Counted from the first letter of the stretch, positions 15,678 to 25,126 are shown. The stretch is 39,092 bases of DNA from an uncultured Clostridia bacterium (GCA_944386445.1 CALXBD010000132.1:1-39092); one strand, 5' to 3'. The notes: a model not told the origin generated them from the sequence alone. A program made the numbers and translations.

Positions 15678-15710
15678 AAAAGCCCCGTTTCCTTTGGAAA
15701 CGGGGCTTTG
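15678..15710 (-). terminator. Terminator of the ireB gene
   Basis: A 14-base-pair stem, AAAGCCCCGTTTCC with GGAAACGGGGCTTT, and a three-base loop. On the minus strand it follows the ireB stop and is followed by TTCTATAAATAAAAA. It also backs up the plus-strand terminator. Confidence 0.85.
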
Positions 15711-15733
15711 ACTTTTCAGTAACGGACTAGGAA

Positions 15734-15979
15734 TCAATCGGCGAGGTAAGCCTTGACCATAGCCTGAAGCAGCTCATCGCGGTCAATTTTGCGGATGAGG
15801 CTTCTGGCGTTATTATGCGTAGTGATATAAGTAGGGTCTTCAGAAAGAATATAGCCTACGATTTGGCTAATCGGATTGTATCCTTTCTGCTTGAGTGCAT
15901 CATACACAGTTGTCAGGACTTTTCGCATTTCCTGTTCCTTGTCTTCCGGTACGGAAAACGTCATCGTCTTATCCTGCAT
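15734..15979 (-). CDS. ireB: IreB-family regulatory phosphoprotein
   Basis: An 81-residue protein, [20 protein letters not shown] onward, with [20 protein letters not shown] and [14 protein letters not shown]. This is the UPF0297/YrzL family. In Enterococcus faecalis IreB is phosphorylated on N-terminal threonines by the IreK PASTA kinase and modulates cephalosporin resistance; Thr5 and Thr7 are conserved here. ATG 15979 has GCGAGGTG six bases upstream. The usual context is alaS-ireB-ruvX, but here it is a single-gene unit downstream of pheT with its own promoter. Confidence 0.9.
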   Translation of the reverse strand: MQDKTMTFSVPEDKEQEMRKVLTTVYDALKQKGYNPISQIVGYILSEDPTYITTHNNARSLIRKIDRDELLQAMVKAYLAD

Positions 15980-16027
15980 TATTTCACCTCGCAAACTGCA
16001 AAATCTTAAAAAATCATTACTTTATAT

Positions 16028-16056
16028 ATTATAGCGCATCTCGAACAAATATACAA
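16028..16056 (-). promoter_or_regulatory. Promoter of ireB
   Basis: On the minus strand TTGTAT (16056-16051), 17 bases, TATAAT (16033-16028), just beyond the pheT stop codon. Confidence 0.75.
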
Positions 16057-16061
16057 GTGTT

Positions 16062-18461
16062 TCACTGCCTTAAGATTGCATTAATTTTCTCCAGTGCTTT
16101 TAGGATTTTTGCCATAGCGTGGTCACATTCCTCGTCAGTAAGAGTTCTGTCAGAAGCACGAAGTACCAACGAGTAAGAGACGCTCTTTTTGCCCTCAGGA
16201 ATCTGGCTGCCTTGATAGACATCGAACAGCTGAACCTTCTCGACAATATTGGAAGCAGCGGAACGAATGGTTTTTTCAAGTTGGGCGATAGGCATATCGA
16301 CGTCAGCCAGTACCGAGAGATCACGAGTCGAGGCGGGGAATTTGGGAAGGGGCTGATAGATAGTCTGCTGCTTTTCCAATGCCGCAAAGAGAGGCTCCAG
16401 CCGCAATTCCGCAACATAAGCCCGGATATCTATGCCGAAATCGGCGGCAGTAAGAGGGTGGACCTCGCCTAAAACGGCAACAGGAGCATCATATCCGGGA
16501 AGCCGGACTTCTGCCTGACGGCCGGGGTGCAGGTAAGGTTCAGCAGAAGGCGTGAAATCACCGTTAACACCAAAACGTTTTAAAACAGTTTCCACAATTC
16601 CTTTAAGCGTAAAGAAATCTTCGTCAGGCCCATAAAGTCCCAAGCAGACTGCCGGAATCTCTGCAGGCTGCTCCGTGACCGGCAGCGCCTTTGGCAGAAA
16701 GAGCTTTCCTACCTCAAACATCCGCACAGCAGGGATTTTTCTACTGTCGTTCAGCGCCAGAACCGTTAGCATGCTGGATACCAACTGGGTGCGCATTACA
16801 GAATATTCCTCGCCTAGGGGGTTCAGAAGGGTAACGACCCGGCGGCGGGAATCTTCTTTATCCAGACGCAAAGCATCCAATGCTTTGGGGCTAATGAAAG
16901 AGTAAGTGGTGATTTCCCGCATGCTCTGGGCAGCCAGCAGATTTTTCAGGGTATCTGTGTGAATCCGTTCCGGCAGCTTTTTGCCCCGGGTCAGCGCGCC
17001 GCGGATAGGCGTTGCCGTAATATGCTCGTATCCGTAAATCCGCATGACCTCTTCGGCCAGGTCGGCCCGACCTTCGATGTCATCCCGGAAGGAAGGAATT
17101 CGGCAGGTCAGGGTATCGCCTTCCACAGTGGTGGCGATTGCCAAAGCATTCAAAATTTCCACCATAGCCGGCACGGGGACATCAACCCCTAACAGCGCGT
17201 TGATAGAGGCCGCCGGAACCTGCAGAATCCGCTCTGCAGGAAGCCCCTGATTACGGTCGATGATGCCTTCCATGATGTCACCGGCATCCAACTCCTCAAT
17301 GAGCTGCAATGCCCGTTCCATGGCGTAGGAAACATTGTGGATATCTACGCCTTTCTCATAACGGGCGCTGGATTCTGTGCGCATACCCAAGGTACGGGCG
17401 GTGCGGCGGACGCTGTCGCGGCGGAATTTCGCACATTCCAGGAAAAGATCTGTGGTATCGGGTTTGATTTCGCTGTCCAGACCACCCATGATACCTGCCA
17501 GGCAGGAAGGACCTTCGCTGTCCGCAATCACCAGCATATCGCTGTTCAAGGTATGGGGCTTTCCATCCAATGTGGTGATGGTCTCTCCGTCCTTTGCCCG
17601 TCTTACGATGATCTGGGCTCCGCGGATATCCCGCATATCAAAGGCGTGCATCGGCTGGCCGGTTTCCAGCATTACGAAGTTTGTAATGTCAACGATGTTG
17701 TTGATGGGGCGCATCCCGGCACTTTTGATGCAGCGCTTCATCCAGTCGGGGGATTCCTTAATCCGCAAGTTGCGAACGGCACGGCCGATATATCTCGGAC
17801 AAAGGTCATAATCTTCTACTGTAATGCTCATGCAGTCCGCGATGTTGCCGCCCGCGGTCCGGAAGGAAGGAACCGGCATATGGAATTCTTCTTTTAAGAC
17901 CACAGCCACCTCTCTGGCGATGCCCAGCACGCTGTTGCAGTCGGGACGGTTGGAAAGGATGGAGAAATCGATAATCACATCGTTCAGGTCCAGGACTTCC
18001 CGCATGTCGGTGCCAGGCGTCCAGTTGCCCTGCAGGATCAGAATGCCGTAAACCTCGGCGCCGGGGTAGTCGGATTCCTTCAGGCAGAGCTCTTCGCCGG
18101 AGCACATCATGCCGTCAGAGGGAAGGCCCCGCAGCTTGCCACGTTTGATATGGGCGCCGTTGGGCAGGTGGGAGTCATGGAGGGCGCAGGGCACAAGGGC
18201 GCCTTCAAAGACGTTCTGAGCGCCGGTGATAATTTGAATCGGCGCGTCTCCACCGACATCCACTTGGCAAACCTGCAGCTTGTCCGCGTCGGGGTGCTTT
18301 TCAATTTTTAAGATACGGCCAACCTTTACATTATCCATGGTTTTGGAAAGGTCAATCATTTCCTCGACCTCGAAGCCGCTCATGGTCATTTTATCGCAAA
18401 GCTCTTCTGCTGAAACCTTAATATCCACATAGCGCTTCAGCCAGTTCAGAGATACTTTCAT
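16062..18461 (-). CDS. pheT: Phenylalanine--tRNA ligase beta subunit
   Basis: A 799-residue beta chain of the alpha2-beta2 PheRS. MKVSLNWLKRYVDI begins the N-terminal domain; a tRNA-binding EMAP-like domain (VGRILKIEKHPDADKLQVCQ) lies at 47-150. The B3/B4 editing domain, the B5 domain and the C-terminal FDX-ACB anticodon-binding domain (FPASTRDLSVLADVDMPIAQ) complete the length. GGAGG precedes ATG 18461. It lies 18 bases after pheS, the usual operon order, and is controlled by the T-box upstream of pheS. Confidence 0.97.
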   Translation of the reverse strand: MKVSLNWLKRYVDIKVSAEELCDKMTMSGFEVEEMIDLSKTMDNVKVGRILKIEKHPDADKLQVCQVDVGGDAPIQIITGAQNVFEGALVPCALHDSHLPNGAHIKRGKLRGLPSDGMMCSGEELCLKESDYPGAEVYGILILQGNWTPGTDMREVLDLNDVIIDFSILSNRPDCNSVLGIAREVAVVLKEEFHMPVPSFRTAGGNIADCMSITVEDYDLCPRYIGRAVRNLRIKESPDWMKRCIKSAGMRPINNIVDITNFVMLETGQPMHAFDMRDIRGAQIIVRRAKDGETITTLDGKPHTLNSDMLVIADSEGPSCLAGIMGGLDSEIKPDTTDLFLECAKFRRDSVRRTARTLGMRTESSARYEKGVDIHNVSYAMERALQLIEELDAGDIMEGIIDRNQGLPAERILQVPAASINALLGVDVPVPAMVEILNALAIATTVEGDTLTCRIPSFRDDIEGRADLAEEVMRIYGYEHITATPIRGALTRGKKLPERIHTDTLKNLLAAQSMREITTYSFISPKALDALRLDKEDSRRRVVTLLNPLGEEYSVMRTQLVSSMLTVLALNDSRKIPAVRMFEVGKLFLPKALPVTEQPAEIPAVCLGLYGPDEDFFTLKGIVETVLKRFGVNGDFTPSAEPYLHPGRQAEVRLPGYDAPVAVLGEVHPLTAADFGIDIRAYVAELRLEPLFAALEKQQTIYQPLPKFPASTRDLSVLADVDMPIAQLEKTIRSAASNIVEKVQLFDVYQGSQIPEGKKSVSYSLVLRASDRTLTDEECDHAMAKILKALEKINAILRQ

Positions 18462-18479
18462 AACAGGATCCTCCTTCTT

Positions 18480-19502
18480 TTAATTGAACTGTTCCAGAAA
18501 ACGCAGGTCGTTCTCGAACAGCAGCCGGATATCGCTGATCTTATAGCGGGTCGTTGTCAGCCGGTCCAGACCGATTCCGAATGCGAACCCGGAATAGACT
18601 TCCGGATCGATACCGCAGCCTGCCAGCACTCTGGGGTGGACCATACCGGCTCCCAAGATTTCGATCCAGCCGGCGCCCTTGCAGACTCGGCAGCCCTTGC
18701 CGCCGCAGGCGCTGCAGCTCACATCGACCTCAACGCTGGGTTCCGTGAACGGGAAGAAGGAGGGACGGAACCGCACCTGGGTTTCCGGCCCGTATATCTC
18801 ATGGACAAACTGCTCCAAGCAGCCTTTCAGGTCGCACATGGTAATCCCTTTGTCCACGACCAACCCTTCCATCTGGTGGAAAACAGGGGAGTGGGTGGCA
18901 TCCACCTCATCGGCCCGGTAAACGCGGCCGGGGCAAACCATTCGGATCGGAGGCTGACGGTGTTCCATAGTACGGGCCTGAGCCGCGGAGGTCTGAGTCC
19001 GCAGCAGCAGATTCTCTCCCAAGTAGAAGGTGTCCTGCATATCCCGGGCAGGATGATCCTTCGGCACGTTTAGGGCCTCAAAGCAGTAATAATCCGTCTC
19101 CACCTCGGGACCGTCCACCACGTCGAATCCCATGGACTGAAAGATGTTGATGAGGTCCTCCTGGACGATGCTTAAAGGATGCAGTCCGCCTAAAGCCCGT
19201 TCTTTTCCGGGCATTGTGATGTCCAGCTTTTCTGCTGCAAGGCGATCCTCCAGTTCTCTTGCTTTCAGTTCCTCCTGACGATGGGCGACTGCTTCTTCCA
19301 AAGTCTGCCGCACTTCATTGGCCACCTGTCCGATGACAGGACGCTCTTCTGCAGACAGCTTTCCCATCTGTTTGAGAATGGCAGTCAGTTCTCCCTTTTT
19401 ACCCAGATATTTGACTCGCAGTCCGTCCAAAGCCTTCAGATCCGGACATTCGCGCAATTCTTTCAGCGCATTTTCCTTGATTTGCTCTAATTGTGCACGC
19501 AT
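18480..19502 (-). CDS. pheS: Phenylalanine--tRNA ligase alpha subunit
   Basis: A 340-residue class II synthetase catalytic subunit. The N-terminal coiled coil (residues 1-90) binds tRNA. Motif 2 is [20 protein letters not shown] and motif 3 is [17 protein letters not shown]. The cysteine pairs [16 protein letters not shown] are a common feature of PheS. GGAGG lies before ATG 19502. It is the first gene of the pheST operon, behind a Phe T-box leader that senses uncharged tRNA-Phe. Confidence 0.97.
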   Translation of the reverse strand: MRAQLEQIKENALKELRECPDLKALDGLRVKYLGKKGELTAILKQMGKLSAEERPVIGQVANEVRQTLEEAVAHRQEELKARELEDRLAAEKLDITMPGKERALGGLHPLSIVQEDLINIFQSMGFDVVDGPEVETDYYCFEALNVPKDHPARDMQDTFYLGENLLLRTQTSAAQARTMEHRQPPIRMVCPGRVYRADEVDATHSPVFHQMEGLVVDKGITMCDLKGCLEQFVHEIYGPETQVRFRPSFFPFTEPSVEVDVSCSACGGKGCRVCKGAGWIEILGAGMVHPRVLAGCGIDPEVYSGFAFGIGLDRLTTTRYKISDIRLLFENDLRFLEQFN

Positions 19503-19784
19503 ATGAATCCTCCTTTATTCCAAACAAAAAGCCCTCATCCCATCCGTTTCCGGACTGGGACGAAGGCATCATGCTCCGCGGTACCACCCAGGTTCCGCCA
19601 TAATAAGGCGGCTCTTGAATCCCCATAACGTAGGGCAGCCGTCGCTTCCTACTGAAGGTTCAGAAGCGCCGCTCACAGGGGAAACTTCACGGAATCCATT
19701 GGCAGACGGGCTTACAGCCGGTGACCCATCCTCTCTGATGCATACATTCCGCTACAGACCTGGTCAAAGCGTTTAATTATTACT
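19503..19784 (-). ncRNA. T-box leader of pheST, Phe specifier
   Basis: Read on the minus strand. Stem I contains AGAGAGGATGGG and CTGTAAGCCCGTC distal-loop elements. A TTC specifier codon (19683-19681) lies in GTGAAGTTTCCCC. The T-box proper GGGTGGTACCGCG (19588-19576) carries the UGGN that pairs with the uncharged tRNA end. The terminator is GCCTTCGTCCCA pairing with TGGGATGAGGGC (19566-19531), then TTTTTGTTT. Everything is ordered as in classical transcription-attenuating T-boxes. Confidence 0.95.
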
Positions 19785-19813
19785 AGGATAGCACATTTAC
19801 GCTAAAATTGCAA
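19785..19813 (-). promoter_or_regulatory. Promoter of the pheST operon
   Basis: On the minus strand TTGCAA (19813-19808), 17 bases, TATCCT (19790-19785), directly before the T-box. Confidence 0.7.
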
Positions 19814-19838
19814 GTATTTTTCTCTGCAGAAAAGAAAT

Positions 19839-20567
19839 TCACAATTTCAATGTATTGAAATCCGTGCAGGTATATTCATAGATCCGATCCACTTCTTCAA
19901 ATCCCATTTTTGCATACATTTCTTTCGGTATGTCGTCCAGATCTGCGTGTAAGTAAACTTGATCGCCGTTTTTTCGGGCTGCCTCCACGATTCCTTTGAT
20001 CAAAGTCGTTGCTATATACTGATGACGGTAATCCATGTCGACATTTAACCCGTCCATACACGTACATCCGTTTGTGGAATAAGTATAGCAATATCCAACC
20101 AGCTTGTTTTCCAAATATGCACCGTGATAATCCATCTTTTCATAGAGCCTTCTAATGTTTCGTGCGGTAAAGCTTTCACCATACAGCGGGCCATAGTGAC
20201 TTACTTCTTGCTGCTCCATTGGTTCGATATCTGGTGCTTTCAATACTATATAGGGATTGGTTTTCCACAATTGAATGTTGGCTTCCGCTTTGAGCATCAT
20301 GACAAGTGTAACTTCTTCTTCGATTCCAAAGGAGTTTTCAAGGGGCCAGTATCCTTCCAGCTTGATAAAATCCTGCCCTCTTCTTTTTTGATATTCCACA
20401 GCTTTCCTGAATTCCTCTATGGAGGGCTGCCCGGAATATTTGAATGCGTTATGATCATATTTGTCTAAAAGAAGACTGTCTTCCCATTTGATAAGATGCT
20501 CAGAAAACACAGTCGGTATCGAGAACAGCAGCGCGATCTTTTTATCAACCAATCTGGTTAAGCTCAT
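19839..20567 (-). CDS. GNAT-family acetyltransferase, two-part
   Basis: A 242-residue protein whose C-terminal half (about 130-235) is a GNAT fold: YHGAYLENKLVGYCYTYSTN, MDGLNVDMDYRHQYIATTLI, and KEMYAKMGFEEVDRIYEYTC. The acetyl-CoA loop is YRHQYIATTLI rather than RGxGxG/A, so binding may be weakened or altered. The N-terminal 120 residues show no family I recognise (GYWPLENSFGIEEEVTLVMM). AAAGGAG lies eight bases before the ATG. Substrate unknown. Confidence 0.75.
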   Translation of the reverse strand: MSLTRLVDKKIALLFSIPTVFSEHLIKWEDSLLLDKYDHNAFKYSGQPSIEEFRKAVEYQKRRGQDFIKLEGYWPLENSFGIEEEVTLVMMLKAEANIQLWKTNPYIVLKAPDIEPMEQQEVSHYGPLYGESFTARNIRRLYEKMDYHGAYLENKLVGYCYTYSTNGCTCMDGLNVDMDYRHQYIATTLIKGIVEAARKNGDQVYLHADLDDIPKEMYAKMGFEEVDRIYEYTCTDFNTLKL

Positions 20568-20589
20568 ATGTCATTTCTCCTTTGCAATT

Positions 20590-20637
20590 AACCCCCGCCT
20601 GGTTGGAATTATATCCAACATAGGCAGGGGTTTCTTT
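20590..20637. terminator. Hairpin between GHL10 and GNAT genes
   Basis: AACCCC with GGGGTT, GCCT with GGC, and TTGGA with TCCAA form an interrupted 40-base stem-loop. The T run (TTTCTTT) is on the plus strand, where no gene ends. On the minus strand it follows the GHL10 stop but leads into TTAATTGC, so termination there would be weak. Confidence 0.45.
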
Positions 20638-20669
20638 ACAAATTACAGCCTTTCTCCAAGGCAGCAGAA

Positions 20670-22343
20670 TTATTGAATCCAGGCGCCGCTGGAATCCACC
20701 CGATAGCCGTCGGGCGTAACCGTATTGGCGGCCATGGAGCCGTTGTCGTAGAAATAGTACCACTTTCCGCCGACAAGTACCCAGCAGTTACGAGCCATGC
20801 CGCCCCAAGAAGCCAGATAATACCAAGTATTACCTTCCAGGTACCATCCCGTCTGCATTCCGCCCCAAGGCCGGAGGTAGTACCAGTAGGAGCCGTCCCA
20901 TTTCCAGCCAGTTGCCATAACGCCCGTTGTCGGTTCAAAATAGTACCAGGTATTATCGATTTTCAGCCAGCGCTCAGCCAATTTTCCATCAGAAGCCTTT
21001 TTGAAAACCCAATTGCCATTCTGATATTGGATCCATTGTCCGGTAGCATCCTTGGAAGTGTATTGAGTTTTGATATTTGAATCCGGCTTGGAAGGTTCAG
21101 GATCTGGTTCCGGTTCCGGCTTGGAGGAAGCGGTATAAGTATCCGTGTAGAATTTCTGCAGCCCGGGAACCGTCAGCAGGAACTGATAACGGAAATGGAC
21201 TTCACCGGTGATTTCCGGAATAGTTTCGTTAAGTGCAATTTGGTTTTCGATCGCACTGATGCCGTACCAGGGACTGCTGCTGCTGGAATTTCCGGCCTTA
21301 TAATCTGCCATGCCGATATAAAGCTCTACATCTGTGCCTTTAACAGTATTGGCCCACCATTTGGCCAAAGTTTCATAATCAGCAGTATCATGCCCAATCT
21401 CCCAGTAAATCTGGGGGCAAATATAATCAATCCAGCCTTCCTTCACCCATTTCCGGGTATCCGCATAATGGGAGAAGTAGGATTGATTGCCTGCGGTGTC
21501 GGAGCCATTGGGCATAGAAGAGGCAGTATTACCTGTTTTGTTTGCCCAAATGCCGAAGGGACTGATCCCGAAGGAAACAGAAGGATCCACCGCGTGGATT
21601 GCGGCGTCCAATTCTTTCACCAACAGGTTTACATTTTCCCGCCGCCAGTCATCGATGGAGGAAAAGCCCTGTCCATACTTTGCATAGGTATCCGTATCCG
21701 CAAAGCCGGTTCCCGGGTAAAAATAGTCGTCCATATGGATCCCATCCACATCATAATTGCGAACGATTTCCACTGCGCCGTCCACAACCAGTTTTCTGAC
21801 TTCCGGCAAACCGGGATTCATATAATAGTTACCGTCCGAATATTTCACAACCCAATCCGGATGCTGAACCGCCGGATTTTTGGATGACAGAGAATTATAG
21901 TCGGCAGAACCTGATCTGGTGACACGATAGGGGTTAATCCATGCATGAAGCTCTAATCCTCTGGCATGGGCACCCTCTACCCAATACTCCAGCGGGTCAA
22001 ATCCGTCAGCCGGGGCAGTTCCCTGAGAACCGCTCAGATATTGGCTCCAGGGATAAATAGAAGAGTTATAAAGCGCATCGCCGTTGGGGCGGACCTGAAG
22101 AATGACCGCAGTCATTCCCATACTTTTGCAGTTATCCAAAATCGAATCTGCTTCTTTTTTCAGTTGTGACACAGATAGTCCTGTTTTGCTGGGGTAATCC
22201 AAATTGTAAATCGTAGAGACCCAGACCGCACGGAACTTCTTCAGCGAGGAGGAGGTATCCGCTGCCGAAGCCGGTATCACCAGAAGTGTCAGTGCTGTAG
22301 CCAAAGCCATGGCAAAGGCCAGCATACGTTTTAAATTTTTCAT
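20670..22343 (-). CDS. Secreted GHL10 (DUF187) glycosyl hydrolase with cell-wall-binding repeats
   Basis: A 557-residue exported enzyme. A signal peptide (residues 1-28, cleavage near PASA-AD) precedes a family-10-like TIM barrel of about 360 residues: FRAVWVSTIYNLDYPSKTGL, AVILQVRPNGDALY, LHAWINPYR, VDGIHMDDYFYPG and SFGISPFGIW. A PEPEPDPEP linker (about 400) leads to choline-binding-type repeats (TWYYFEPTTGVMATGW, YWYYLRPWGGMQTGW, GKWYYFYDNGSMAA). The family is linked to peptidoglycan or wall polysaccharide cleavage. AAAGGAG precedes the ATG. The C-terminal repeat pattern recurs in the gene cut at the left edge of the window. Confidence 0.9.
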   Translation of the reverse strand: MKNLKRMLAFAMALATALTLLVIPASAADTSSSLKKFRAVWVSTIYNLDYPSKTGLSVSQLKKEADSILDNCKSMGMTAVILQVRPNGDALYNSSIYPWSQYLSGSQGTAPADGFDPLEYWVEGAHARGLELHAWINPYRVTRSGSADYNSLSSKNPAVQHPDWVVKYSDGNYYMNPGLPEVRKLVVDGAVEIVRNYDVDGIHMDDYFYPGTGFADTDTYAKYGQGFSSIDDWRRENVNLLVKELDAAIHAVDPSVSFGISPFGIWANKTGNTASSMPNGSDTAGNQSYFSHYADTRKWVKEGWIDYICPQIYWEIGHDTADYETLAKWWANTVKGTDVELYIGMADYKAGNSSSSSPWYGISAIENQIALNETIPEITGEVHFRYQFLLTVPGLQKFYTDTYTASSKPEPEPDPEPSKPDSNIKTQYTSKDATGQWIQYQNGNWVFKKASDGKLAERWLKIDNTWYYFEPTTGVMATGWKWDGSYWYYLRPWGGMQTGWYLEGNTWYYLASWGGMARNCWVLVGGKWYYFYDNGSMAANTVTPDGYRVDSSGAWIQ

Positions 22344-22393
22344 AATTTCTCCTTTCTGTTTATACGGAGGAGTGAAACGCCCATACTTGTTAA

Positions 22394-22422
22394 ATTATAT
22401 CATAATCTGTTGTCGATTTCAA
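22394..22422 (-). promoter_or_regulatory. Promoter of the GHL10 gene
   Basis: On the minus strand TTGAAA (22422-22417), 17 bases, TATAAT (22399-22394). Confidence 0.78.
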
Positions 22423-22512
22423 CCGGAAAAGGGTTCCAGACAACGTTCTCTTAAAAATTGTGTCAAAAATCAATAGTTCTGTTGCAAATCGTTTGTTGTG
22501 GAAAAATTGTTC

Positions 22513-22541
22513 TTGCCTGTGTTTATAAGCTGTGATATAAT
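22513..22541 (+). promoter_or_regulatory. Promoter of the CDF-patatin operon
   Basis: TTGCCT (22513-22518), 17 bases, TATAAT (22536-22541). Confidence 0.72.
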
Positions 22542-22593
22542 AAAAAGAATGCATTGAGTTCGGTTGTATTCTCCTGGGAAAGGAATGGTTTGT

Positions 22594-23772
22594 TTGACAC
22601 GTTTGCTGGTGCGGATGTTTATCCGAGATTATCAAAATGTTAAAGATCCGGAGGTCCGGACTGCCTATGGCAGACTTGCAGGATTGGTGGGCATTGTCTG
22701 CAACTTGCTTCTGGGCGGAGGAAAGGTCTTAGCAGGCATAATTTTTTCCAGTATTTCCGTCCTGGCTGATGGAATCAATAACCTTTCAGATGCCACATCG
22801 TCGGTGGTGACCCTGGTTTGTTTTAAGATGTCTTCCAGGCCTGCGGACAAGGAACATCCTTTTGGCCATGCCAGAATGGAATATGTTTCCGGACTTGTAG
22901 TGGCAATGCTTATCATAATGGTTGGTTTCAGTTTGGCGCAATCTTCTTTTGAGAAAATAATCCATCCGGAAGAAACGCCTTTCAGTTGGTTGTCTGTGGG
23001 CATTTTGATCGCTTCGATTCTGGTCAAGGCGTGGATGATGCTTTTTAATCGGAGCATCGGAAAACGAATCGATTCTACCGCTCTGATTGCGACTTCTGCC
23101 GACAGCCGTAATGATGTTGTGGCCACTTCTGCTGTTTTGCTGTCGGCACTGATTTCCAAGTGGTCCGGACTGCGGCTGGATGGCTGGATGGGTATGGCGA
23201 TTGCGTTGTTTATTTTGATTTCCGGAATTAACCTGATTCGGGATACGTTGAGTCCTCTGTTGGGAGAAGCGCCTAACCCTCAACTGGTTCATGAGACCAT
23301 GATGCGCTTACGGAAATACGACGGCGTTTTGGGAATTCATGATTTAATGGTGCATGACTATGGACCGGGCCGCTGTTTTGCCACCGTGCATGTAGAGGTG
23401 GATGCCAGGGAAGATGTTATGAAAAGTCATGACCTCTGTGATATTATTGAGCGTGATTTTGAGGCCACTGGAATTCACCTGGTCGTTCATATGGATCCGA
23501 TCGTGATCGACGACACAGAGTTGAATGAGCTTCGAAAAAATGTGGTCAGAATCATAGCTTCGTTCAATCAGGGGCTGACAATGCACGACTTTCGAATGGT
23601 AAAAGGCTATAGCCATACAAATCTGATTTTTGATGTGGCCGTTCCATCCGGATGTTCCATTGGGGAACAGGAGCTGAAGAATCAGATTCAGGAGAAAGTG
23701 CGGGAAGCTTATCCTGAGAAAAACTATTATACGGTTGTCGGAATAGACCATAACTATACGGAACTGGTTTAA
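22594..23772 (+). CDS. Cation diffusion facilitator transporter, probably Mn type
   Basis: A 392-residue CDF exporter with about six membrane helices and a cytoplasmic C-terminal dimer domain. TM2 has SVLADGINNLSDATSSVV and TM5 has TSADSRNDVVATSAVL, giving NxxxD and DxxxD metal sites rather than the HxxxD of zinc exporters. In characterised relatives (MntE) this pattern goes with manganese, so Mn efflux is inferred. KEHPFGHARMEYVSGL is the usual histidine loop. TTG 22594 is chosen because AAGGA lies eight bases upstream; ATG 22585 is too close to it and ATG 22615 has a poor site. It is coupled to the patatin gene 11 bases downstream. Confidence 0.87.
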   Translation: MTRLLVRMFIRDYQNVKDPEVRTAYGRLAGLVGIVCNLLLGGGKVLAGIIFSSISVLADGINNLSDATSSVVTLVCFKMSSRPADKEHPFGHARMEYVSGLVVAMLIIMVGFSLAQSSFEKIIHPEETPFSWLSVGILIASILVKAWMMLFNRSIGKRIDSTALIATSADSRNDVVATSAVLLSALISKWSGLRLDGWMGMAIALFILISGINLIRDTLSPLLGEAPNPQLVHETMMRLRKYDGVLGIHDLMVHDYGPGRCFATVHVEVDAREDVMKSHDLCDIIERDFEATGIHLVVHMDPIVIDDTELNELRKNVVRIIASFNQGLTMHDFRMVKGYSHTNLIFDVAVPSGCSIGEQELKNQIQEKVREAYPEKNYYTVVGIDHNYTELV

Positions 23773-23783
23773 GGAGACCCTCT

Positions 23784-25124
23784 ATGGAAAAACGAGCCAT
23801 CGTCCTTGGCGGGGGAGGTTCCCGGGGAGCATATCAGATCGGGGTCTGGCGGGCGCTGCGAGAATTGGGAATCGATTATCAGATCGTGACAGGCGCGTCG
23901 GTAGGAGCCTTGAATGGGGTCATGATGGTACAACGGGATTATGACCGGGCAGAACAATTATGGCAGAAAATTTCCACGGAAGATGTTGTTAACTTGAAAA
24001 TTGCCCCGGAGGGGATTGATTATAAGAAGCCGGGCTGGGAAAGGGAAGTCTGGAAAAATTTTGTGCAGGCGGCTGCTGCCAACGGAGGAGCAGATTTCAG
24101 CCCGCTAGAAAAAACCATTTCTCAGGTAGTCGACGAAGAAAAAGTCCGTGATTCGGAGGTGGATTTCGGACTGGTGACGGTGGAGTTTCCTTCTATGAAG
24201 CCGGCGGAGCTGACGATTGAGCAGATTCCCAAAGGGGAATTAGCAGAATTCTTGCTGGCCTCTTCATCCTGCTTTCCGGCGCTTAAGAGCAGGAAAATCG
24301 GAGATGTGAGGTATGTGGACGGTGCCTATCACGATAATATGCCGGTCAATCTGGCCCTCTCTATGGGAGCGTCAGAAGTAATCGCAGTTGATTTGGAAGG
24401 TCCCGGAATTGTCAGACGGCCCAAGGCAGGGACCGTGCCAGTGCGGTATATCCGCTGTTATTGGAATTTGGGTCCGTTTTTGTGGTTTGAACCGAGTTTA
24501 TCCAGGAAAAATATGGAACTGGGATATTTGGATACGCTTCGGGCGTACAGAAAGGTAGAAGGGACGGCGTATTCCTTTGTTTCGGGGACAGGTGAGTATT
24601 TACAGAAGCTGCTTTCGACACCTGGACAGAGGCTTTTAGAAATATTCCGGCAATGGCTGAAGGCAGAAGCCTCTGGCAGTATAGGCCGTACCTTAAGCCG
24701 TGGGACTCAGCTGCGATGCCAGCGAATTTTGCGGAAGCATGGAGGTAACCTGCGGAGCAGCGAAGGCTTTTTTATGGCTGTGGCAGAAATTGCCGGTGAA
24801 CTGCTGAAATTGGAACATACTCTTTTGTATTCGGCGGACGAATTTCATAGGCACCTGACAGAAGCTTATGCACCAGTTGAAAAGTTTACCGGACAAATAG
24901 TTGAATCGTTCCGGCAGCAGAAAGCATCTGTCTGGGAACTGGTAGAGAAAGTGATACATGAGGGCCCTCTTTCTGCAGTCAGTTTCTGCTGTAGTGCGAT
25001 TCTTCAGGCTGCCTCGGAAGGCGATTGGCCGTCGTGGATTTGGAATCTGGGAATTGTAGTGCCAGAGTCGTTTTTGACCGCAATTTACTTGTGCCTGCTT
25101 CGAATGTCATCTGAAAACGGATAA
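23784..25124 (+). CDS. Patatin-like phospholipase
   Basis: A 446-residue protein with a complete patatin catalytic site: the oxyanion glycine loop GGGGSRGAYQIG (9-20), the nucleophile Ser39 in GASVG, and the Asp of VDGAYHDNMP (about 178). Lipid acyl hydrolase activity is expected. The last 150 residues have no recognised domain; two hydrophobic stretches near the end (AVSFCCSAILQAA, ILGIVVPESFLTAIYLCLL-like) may hold it at the membrane. AAGGAG precedes the ATG. It is the second gene of the CDF operon. Confidence 0.88.
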   Translation: MEKRAIVLGGGGSRGAYQIGVWRALRELGIDYQIVTGASVGALNGVMMVQRDYDRAEQLWQKISTEDVVNLKIAPEGIDYKKPGWEREVWKNFVQAAAANGGADFSPLEKTISQVVDEEKVRDSEVDFGLVTVEFPSMKPAELTIEQIPKGELAEFLLASSSCFPALKSRKIGDVRYVDGAYHDNMPVNLALSMGASEVIAVDLEGPGIVRRPKAGTVPVRYIRCYWNLGPFLWFEPSLSRKNMELGYLDTLRAYRKVEGTAYSFVSGTGEYLQKLLSTPGQRLLEIFRQWLKAEASGSIGRTLSRGTQLRCQRILRKHGGNLRSSEGFFMAVAEIAGELLKLEHTLLYSADEFHRHLTEAYAPVEKFTGQIVESFRQQKASVWELVEKVIHEGPLSAVSFCCSAILQAASEGDWPSWIWNLGIVVPESFLTAIYLCLLRMSSENG

Positions 25125-25126
25125 AG

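Noticed and set aside
20670-21120. Tandem DNA repeat or CRISPR-like array
   Set aside because: The repetition is at protein level, from wall-binding repeats in the GHL10 protein; no spaced identical DNA repeats are present.
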